NCBI GenBank assembly: GCA_002189035.1
Contig: NEEC01000012.1
Span: forward strand, 1,426,001-1,490,000
Source of the DNA: Utricularia gibba
Taxonomy: Eukaryota; Streptophyta; Magnoliopsida; Lamiales; Lentibulariaceae
Length of the DNA: 64,000 nucleotides
Direction of reading: 5' to 3'
The translations under genes and the position numbers were made by a program. This document shows positions 57,670 to 64,000 of the stretch, piece by piece (the stretch's first letter is position 1; every line of letters begins with the position of its first letter). The notes under the pieces are model-generated. The model worked only from the letters and a program-made list of their open reading frames with translations. It was not told the origin of the DNA and searched no databases.

Positions 57670-60115
57670 TCAGAGACCATCCCTTAAGCTCAGCTTTATG
57701 TTCTGCACTTCAACGGACAGCCGCTGTTTGTGGTCTTCGATATCCCTGAGAAGTGAAAGAAGGTTCATGCGATATACTTCGCACTTGTGATTCGCATGCT
57801 CGAGATCCTTCGAAAGCTCAGTGATCTTCTCATCCATATTGGCCTGCTTCAGGAAAAGCACAGCAATTTAGACACAAGACAGGACACATATGACTGACTA
57901 TAATCTATGTTTGGATGGCGGTAGTTATGAGGAAAAGAGCGATGCAGACCTCGGAAAGTTGCCCTGCTGAGCTCCCTTGACCCTTGTGACAGTGCACAGA
58001 ATGGATTGCATCCATGGCTGAATCGTGACTGAAAGAGGAGCCATTGGCCATAGGAACCTTTCCCTCAGTCATTGTTGCCAGAGCAACTTTCCTCGAGGCA
58101 TCTGCAAACGCAGCCATGGCAACAGTGTATGATTCCACAGATTCAGCTCCTTCATCAGCGATTTTGAAGGCCTCATGCCGAAGGGTGTTGTATCTAACCA
58201 TATGAGATTCCAAATAGCTGTTGAAGCCTGAGACATGCTCTTCCAGAACGACACTACTCTTTGCATTCCTTGTCCACCGTTTCAAAATGTAATGGGAGGG
58301 AAGAGTAAGCACGTTTGTGACTCTAAAAACGGCCAATATATGTCGGCAAAGAAGACCTGAAAACTCAAACATCTGGCAGCTACATGCAACCTTCATTTCT
58401 AGCACATTGAACCGCACATGGTAAGCTTTATGGTTTTCACCAAACTTTTCTACTTGATATGTTGTGACTTCTCCATCATCCTCTGTTTTTGATGCCACAT
58501 AAGTTAGGGTGCTTATCAACTCCTCCTGAAATCTAGTGAATATCCTTCTGGTGTAGAATTCAGATGCCTGTTTCTCCATAGGTGAAGGTGTTCTTAGAAC
58601 TGGAGGTGTATTCATTGTATCAAAATCTGCTTTAACCTCCTTTTCATGACGACTCTCCAATGCTTTTTCATACAATCTGAAGAACTGGCTGAGACTGGTG
58701 GATGCATTCACATATCCATCAAAGTAGGAGTTCATACTGTCACTTCGCTGAGTGATGGACATTTCAGCAAAAAAATTGTCTCGGAGATATGCAGGAACCC
58801 ATTGCCTCCGGTCATCGAAAATAGCTTGAAACCACTTATGGTCCCTGAGATCATACTTATCCACGAGGGAGTACCAGCATGATTCAAACTCTTCAGTTGT
58901 CTCTGACAAGTTGACACACTTGTGAAAGGCAGCTTCAAACTGAGTGTGCTTCAGCATCACTTGTGATAGCTTCTCCTGGCACTGTTTATAGATATGCCAC
59001 TTACAGAAGCGATGCCGAGCAGTTGGGAAAACTTGCGTGACGGCAGAGCGTATCACGGCATCATGTTCGGTGGTTATCGACATGGGAGCACGTCCGGACA
59101 TGGCGGCCAACCAGGTCCTGAACAACCAAACAAAGGATGCCTCGGACTCATTGATCAGGAAAGCGCAACCAAAGAGAACAGGGTGTCCATGATGGTTCAA
59201 CCCAGTGAAGGGTGCAAATGGAAGCCTATACCTATTGGACCTATAAGTAGTGTCAAATGTCACAGTGTCTCCGAAATGGTTATAATCTGCTCTAGCTCCA
59301 AGATCAGCCCAGAAGACATTACCTGTGCACTGCTCCTCATCCAACTGCACTGAATACAAAAAAGAAGGGTTCTCAGCATGTTTCTGCTTCAGGTAATCCA
59401 ACAGAAGCTGGATATCTCCCTCCATGCTTCTCTTCTTACTGTTCCGCATGTAATTCCTGCAGTCCACCTCTGTGAACCCCACCTTACTGATTCCACCATA
59501 CTCCTTGACAAGCACAGACATGATCCTGCGAGGCCCCATTCCGGCAGCCTGCAGGGTGTCAATGAGGGTCTTAGCCGGACCAGATATCTGCCGGTGCGAT
59601 CGAAGGCGGTGCACTTCATCAGGACGAACTAATTCATGGTTATGCTCCTTGGAAAAGCTGGAAACAATCCACTTCCCTGAATCTTGTATCTTCACAGACA
59701 AGGAAGCCTTGCAACCAACCCGGGTAACAGTCCTCGGCCTCTTGATCTCCCTGTCCTTTGTTCGCTTCTCGTTCAGGTTGCGAAACCCCTCCTTGGCACA
59801 CACGAAGGATCTCTGAATTATGGCTCCATCTTTCCTGGAGCGGCGGGAGGAGCTCACCCTGGTGCTGAATCCGACGCGTCTCGCGTATGAGTTGTAGAAG
59901 GCTTTCGCAGCCTCTTCAGACTCGAACTCCATCCCCTCGTAGGGCTCAAGATCAATATCTCCCACAGGAACGTAAGTGGAGGTATTTCCGGCGCTGCCGC
60001 TACCGCGCGAATTGGTATCATCGGGCACTTCACCATGCTCAGTGGAGGTTTCTATGTCAATGCTCTCATCTCCTCCGCCCAAACCGATGTCAAACTCTAT
60101 AACCCCATTTTCCAT
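57670..60115 (-). CDS. FRS5: FAR1-RELATED SEQUENCE transcription factor, FRS5-like
   Basis: Two exons, 57950..60115 and 57670..57843, sum to 2340 bases and 779 residues. The N-terminal FAR1 zinc domain has ligands at about Cys106, Cys135, His158 and His160 (SFVCAKEG, RVGCKASL, KEHNHEL). A MULE-type transposase core follows (GDTVTFDTTYRSNRYRLPFA, with Asp288; CAFLINESEASFVWLF; ITTEHDAVIRSAV). A SWIM zinc finger lies at CSCQMFEFSGLLCRH (Cys578, Cys580, Cys590, His592). The short last exon adds a coiled coil (ITELSKDLEHANHKCEVYRM). The family descends from a Mutator transposase and regulates light and stress genes in the nucleus. At the second acidic site my recollection of FRS5 is TTDHD, while this protein has TTEHD. 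The 5' leader and promoter lie at 60116 onwards. Confidence 0.93.
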
Positions 60116-61448
60116 ACCAAATTTCGCTGAATCTGAACGGGTTTCCCCCGTTTTCTAATCCATCGGCCGGAAGCGAGCAGTCAAAATCAGAGAATCAGGG
60201 AGAGAAGCAGCAGAAATGGGGTTGAAGGGCTTACTGGAATCCATGATTGAAGGCACATACAGAAAGGCTGTTGCTGGGGGGAGTTCCCATTTTGTGGAGC
60301 GAAATTCAAAGCCCCCAAGAGACCGCCAGTTGCCGCTGACGCGGTTTCTCCCCCTGCGAGAACAGGGTACCGGTGGGTGCGGCGTAGATGATCAGAGCCC
60401 TAATTTCATACGTGACGTTAATGAGCCGACGGGAAATGGTGGGCACGCTGCAGTACATTCTATCGTACTTTCAACTATTTCTCACTAAAAAGTAAAACCC
60501 CACTTTAAATTTTAAAAGATAATAAATATGTATTTAAATAAACATATTTTTTGCAAATATATTTAAAGTATTATTTAATGAATACGTATATTTAGAAATC
60601 AAAAAAGATTTAAAATTCACTTAAAAATTAAAAAAGTTCACTTGACATAAAAATGTTAAATATATGATTGAAAAAATTACATAAATACTTTACTAATAAC
60701 ATATTTATTAAAAAAATACATCTATCAAACAAATATAATTCTCAATATATACATATTCAAAAGTGTAGGCAAATTAACAAAACACGAACTTGGACAAATC
60801 TCATGTCGACTAGACATGAAATAATACTTGAATAACATAAGATGATCATGCCAATTTTAATCAAGGTTGGATATTCTTGAAGTGATAAATACTCATTAAG
60901 AAACATGTGTGCACGAATGGATCACACGACCCATTGATGGTTGATTGCACCATCACACGGTTGCACACGTCAAAGGGATCACAAAACGCCCCTTAGATTT
61001 AATTACACAAGTTTCGTTGCTTCTTCTGTCTTGCTACAGTGATAAACTTTTGCATTTTTATGTAAAATCATCGCTAGCAGTTACTGAACACATATAGGAG
61101 AAAAAAACGTGCCTAGTTCAACAACTCCTCTTTGTGCTGGCTATGGGAGCCCGTCAAATGCCTGCAGCAGGATTATGAGAAGTCAGAAGGGATTCAGGAG
61201 TGGCTGCTAAGTAAAAAGGAGGGCGTGGGGAGACCTACAATTGTAGAGGATGAGGGTTAGTGCGAAGCCAGGTATCATCGTCATTCACTATGCATATTTT
61301 TCAGCAAATACAGAGACAAGCAAAAAATATCCCATTTGATGAACAAACCAGGGGCTGCAGCAGCTTTCATATCTGTTGAGTGCCTTGGCCATCTGTTTAG
61401 TTTAGTTGCAGAAGCTTGTGCTAATCCATGATGTAAATAAATACTCCC
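60116..61448. other. FRS5-like promoter, then AT-rich intergenic DNA
   Basis: Bases 60116-60480 are GC-rich and should be the leader and promoter of the FAR1-related gene. Bases 60480-61050 are AT-rich and featureless. The rest is probably the 3' UTR of the PHD gene to the right. Confidence 0.5.
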
Positions 61449-64000
61449 TCATCTCTGTTTACAACAGTGGCCGCATTTCCAGCCGGCTTCACTGATCGAG
61501 GTTTCGACCCATGGTGAGCAATGGCTGTGTATCCACATTCCACAGATTAGGCAAGAGAGGTCGGGGTATGGATCTGAGCGGGAGCATATTTTACAAGGCA
61601 ATATTTCAATTGTTCCAAGGGATATAACGGGCTCTTCTTGATCATAGGATATTTCGAGTGTTCCATCATCCGAAAGGACTGGTGTTGATTGGAAGTTTTC
61701 TGCAGAAAAGCTGGATTCATTGCCGTGAGAAACGGCACCATCATCAGACGCAAGCAGCTCTTGGAAGGAGAAGTACGTCTGAGGTTCAAACTCCGTATCA
61801 TCATAACCACCAATATTCTCGTAGTCCAATACCACCCCATCATCATGAGAGTGAGCCAAATGATCCTGTGGGGATATGAAATCCTGCATCCAGCCATCAT
61901 TAGCATCACTAAAGCCAGATACTTCATCGATCCCTGGGTGAAAGCCTGGATTGTTTTCGCTAGTTACATGTCTTGCAACAGGCAGTTTCTTAGTGGTTGC
62001 ATCAAAAGTAGGGAGGTTTAGCTGAAAAGGATCCAGAGCATGAGTAGAGAACATGTCTGGTTCTTGTTTAGCTTGTCTTCGAACTGGTAGTTTCTGTGGG
62101 CCGGAACCAGATACATCTGAATGATTCCATCCATCATCCAGTTCAGATAAGTCACTGTACTGATGAAAGCGGGAAGATGAGAGAAGAGGATCATTTGATG
62201 CTTGAGGACCAATTTCAGGATGCATGATTAATGTCTCCAGCCTTGGAGCCCTGTCCTCGAATTTGTACTCTGACACCTTCTTTTTGTCCGGATCCGCATA
62301 AGGACATGGCGGAGATTTAATCCTTCGGCACTTGGGACACTTGAAACCCACAACACTGAAAATCATGGACTCATCCAATTGCAGAGCATCGGCATGATAC
62401 CAATCTGAAAGGCACAAATGTGGCACCTCAACTGCTTATGGCAGGAACAGAGATAAAATAACTGGGAAAAAATTGAATACAGAAATACACTTCAGAGAAC
62501 AAGCTTACATTGGCATGCTTCACAGCGAACATACATTAGATCAGCATTGTATTCTTGGAAACAAAGACGGCAAACTATGTTTGGCAGGTTCCTGTCTGCA
62601 TTGCCCTTCAGAATAATGTTTCTCAATCTAAAATCAATGCCAGTGTCTTCGGAATTGTTTTTCTTCAATATGAGACCCCAGTGCTTAAATTTATTACTTT
62701 TTTTCTTCCCAACAGAACCAACCTTTGTTGGTTCCATCTCACAATGATAACCACCGTTTTCTCCTGATGCGGAGGATCCTTTTTGACCCACTGAACTTCT
62801 TGATCTGTTGGAGGTGCTAGTATGTGGATAGTCTCGAGTTTGAAGAAACAACGGACTTGTAGGGGAGCCATAGGTGTTTAAAACTTGTGATGTAGCGGAA
62901 ATCTGAGAGCACCTTATGCAAGTGATTATGAGATCCAGGTCCTGGTCCTGCTGAAGTGTGGAACTGGTGGCACATTTTTTATGGAAAAAACCTGTTCAAC
63001 AGAGAACCCATATTGTGTCTTCTTCTTTCTTTATTCCAAAAAATAAAGAAGTAAAAGATCTCCACAGCCACATTAGGAACAAGTAGATTCAACTTGTAGA
63101 TACCGCTGTTACTCAACATATTCCAAAGGTTCAAGTAGGAGAATGCTTAAGGAGAGAACTAATGAAGCAAAAAAGAGCAATATAATTATTTGCAATACCT
63201 TCGCATTTAGAGCACTTGAGGGCATTCCTGGCCAACGGAAATATAAAATGTTAGAAACTGAAATAAGTAAAAAAAAAAATGATTAAAACAAAAGAAGGAA
63301 AAGATGCTTGTGATCAACAGTAAAATACCAGTAAAAGATGCCTTGCCCACATGAGCAGCAATTAATCTGACCAATATTATTTTGCTTCCTCCAAAGACAC
63401 AAGAATGTATTTCTCTGATGAGTTTTCTGCCACCTTATCTTTAATCTGGAAAATGAAGTTCCAGATTTGATCCTCCCAAATTTTTGTTCGTACTCTTTAA
63501 TCAAATATAAGGGGATACGCGCTTCAGAAAACCAGTATTTTTCTTTTCCATCATCCATAACTTGCTCAATTTCTGCTATATTTTTCATGAGGCGAGATGG
63601 CAGATGCTTCTGGCCCCCAAAAGTAACACAGTACCTAATTTCGTTTTCCACAATCTTCTTGTCACAAATGAAAGCATTTCGAAAAGCAGAGGCTTCAGCA
63701 TCTGAGCCTTTTCCATCAACTGTGGTTTGCTCTGGACGAACTAGATCAGTCCATCTGACATTGGAGTCAAGGTATCGAACCTGCAGTATTGCATATTGGG
63801 TTGTTAGGAATGCTAAAACACATTATGAATTATTGCATATTGGGTTTTTTTTTACTGATAAAAAAAAACACTAGCTGGAACATTTCCAAAAGTTCCATGC
63901 CCGAAGTTAAATGGTTCAAAAAAAAAGGGGGGATCATTTGCGGGCACTCAAAAGTACCATAAACCAAGAAATGCACCTGAAGCGCAAGGCCTGCTATATT
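61449..64000 (-). CDS. PTM-like DDT/PHD transcription regulator, C-terminal part (runs off right edge)
   Basis: Exons on the minus strand: 63978..>64000, 63329..63780, 63199..63227, 62991.. down to 62509 and 61449..62404. The first full exon reads VRYLDSNVRWTDLVRPEQ, then NEIRYCVTFGGQKHLPSRLM. Next come two cysteine-rich PHD-type fingers: CCSCGQGIFYW/NALKCSKCEGFFHKKC..ITCIRC, and IVCRLCFQEYNADLMYVRCE..YWYHADALQL..FKCPKCRR. An acidic linker holds GSGPQKLPVRR and FEPQTYFSFQELLASDDG. A final PHD-like finger (CKICSRSDPYPDLSCLIC, WIHSHCSPWVE, GWKCGHCC) closes the protein. This matches the C-terminal half of PTM, the chloroplast-envelope PHD factor proposed in retrograde signalling, or a close paralogue. 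The N-terminal DDT domain lies outside. No transmembrane helix is seen in this part. Confidence 0.88.

Noticed and set aside
57950-60115. Annotating the FRS5-like gene as an active MULE transposon
   Set aside because: It is intact, has a FAR1 zinc domain, SWIM finger and conserved C-terminal exon, and no flanking inverted repeats; this is a domesticated gene.
1-64000. A gene cluster or novel multi-gene system
   Set aside because: Neighbouring genes belong to unrelated housekeeping or regulatory families on both strands, with no shared pathway, no tandem arrays and no signs of transfer.

Overview
This window is nuclear DNA from a flowering plant, most likely a eudicot. The evidence is short GT-AG introns, AT-rich intergenic DNA, and a set of plant-type genes: LEUNIG, SIZ1, BOR, a FAR1-related factor and a PTM-like DDT/PHD protein. 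I cannot name the species. I find no viral, plasmid, bacterial or CRISPR sequence and no tRNA or rRNA gene.

Layout. Bases 1-13 kb are gene-dense: a LEUNIG-type co-repressor (minus, runs off the left edge), an ABC1 atypical kinase (minus), a 51-residue membrane microprotein (plus), a CCCH/Tudor-like/G-patch protein (minus) and a ChaC-type gamma-glutamyl cyclotransferase (plus). Bases 13.2-26.4 kb are a transposon graveyard. It holds a MITE, a Ty1/copia remnant, a decayed LTR, a PIF/Harbinger element with both of its genes decayed, and a Mutator-like element with long terminal inverted repeats. Bases 26.4-43 kb carry UBA5 (minus), a BOR borate transporter (plus), Ran GTPase (plus), a matrix metalloproteinase (minus), a JMJ32/JMJD7-type JmjC protein (plus, with an apparent one-base frameshift) and PDIL5-1 (plus). 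Bases 43.7-52.6 kb hold SIZ1 (plus), converging on an unrecognised plant gene (minus). Bases 52.6-56.7 kb are AT-rich and include a second PIF/Harbinger remnant. Bases 56.7-64 kb hold a small DUF7787-like gene (plus), an FRS5-like FAR1-family gene (minus) and the 3' half of a PTM-like PHD gene (minus, runs off the right edge).

These genes do not form a pathway or operon; they are ordinary neighbours in a plant genome. Exon boundaries were read by eye from GT-AG sites, kept in frame, and compared with remembered family sequences. Where the exon lengths sum to a multiple of three, I say so. I found no convincing new multi-gene system. The best leads are the JmjC frameshift beside a 127-bp duplication of its splice-acceptor region, the odd SIZ1 PHD exon junction, the MULE with 20-bp repeat arrays in its termini, and two conserved-looking genes of unknown function.
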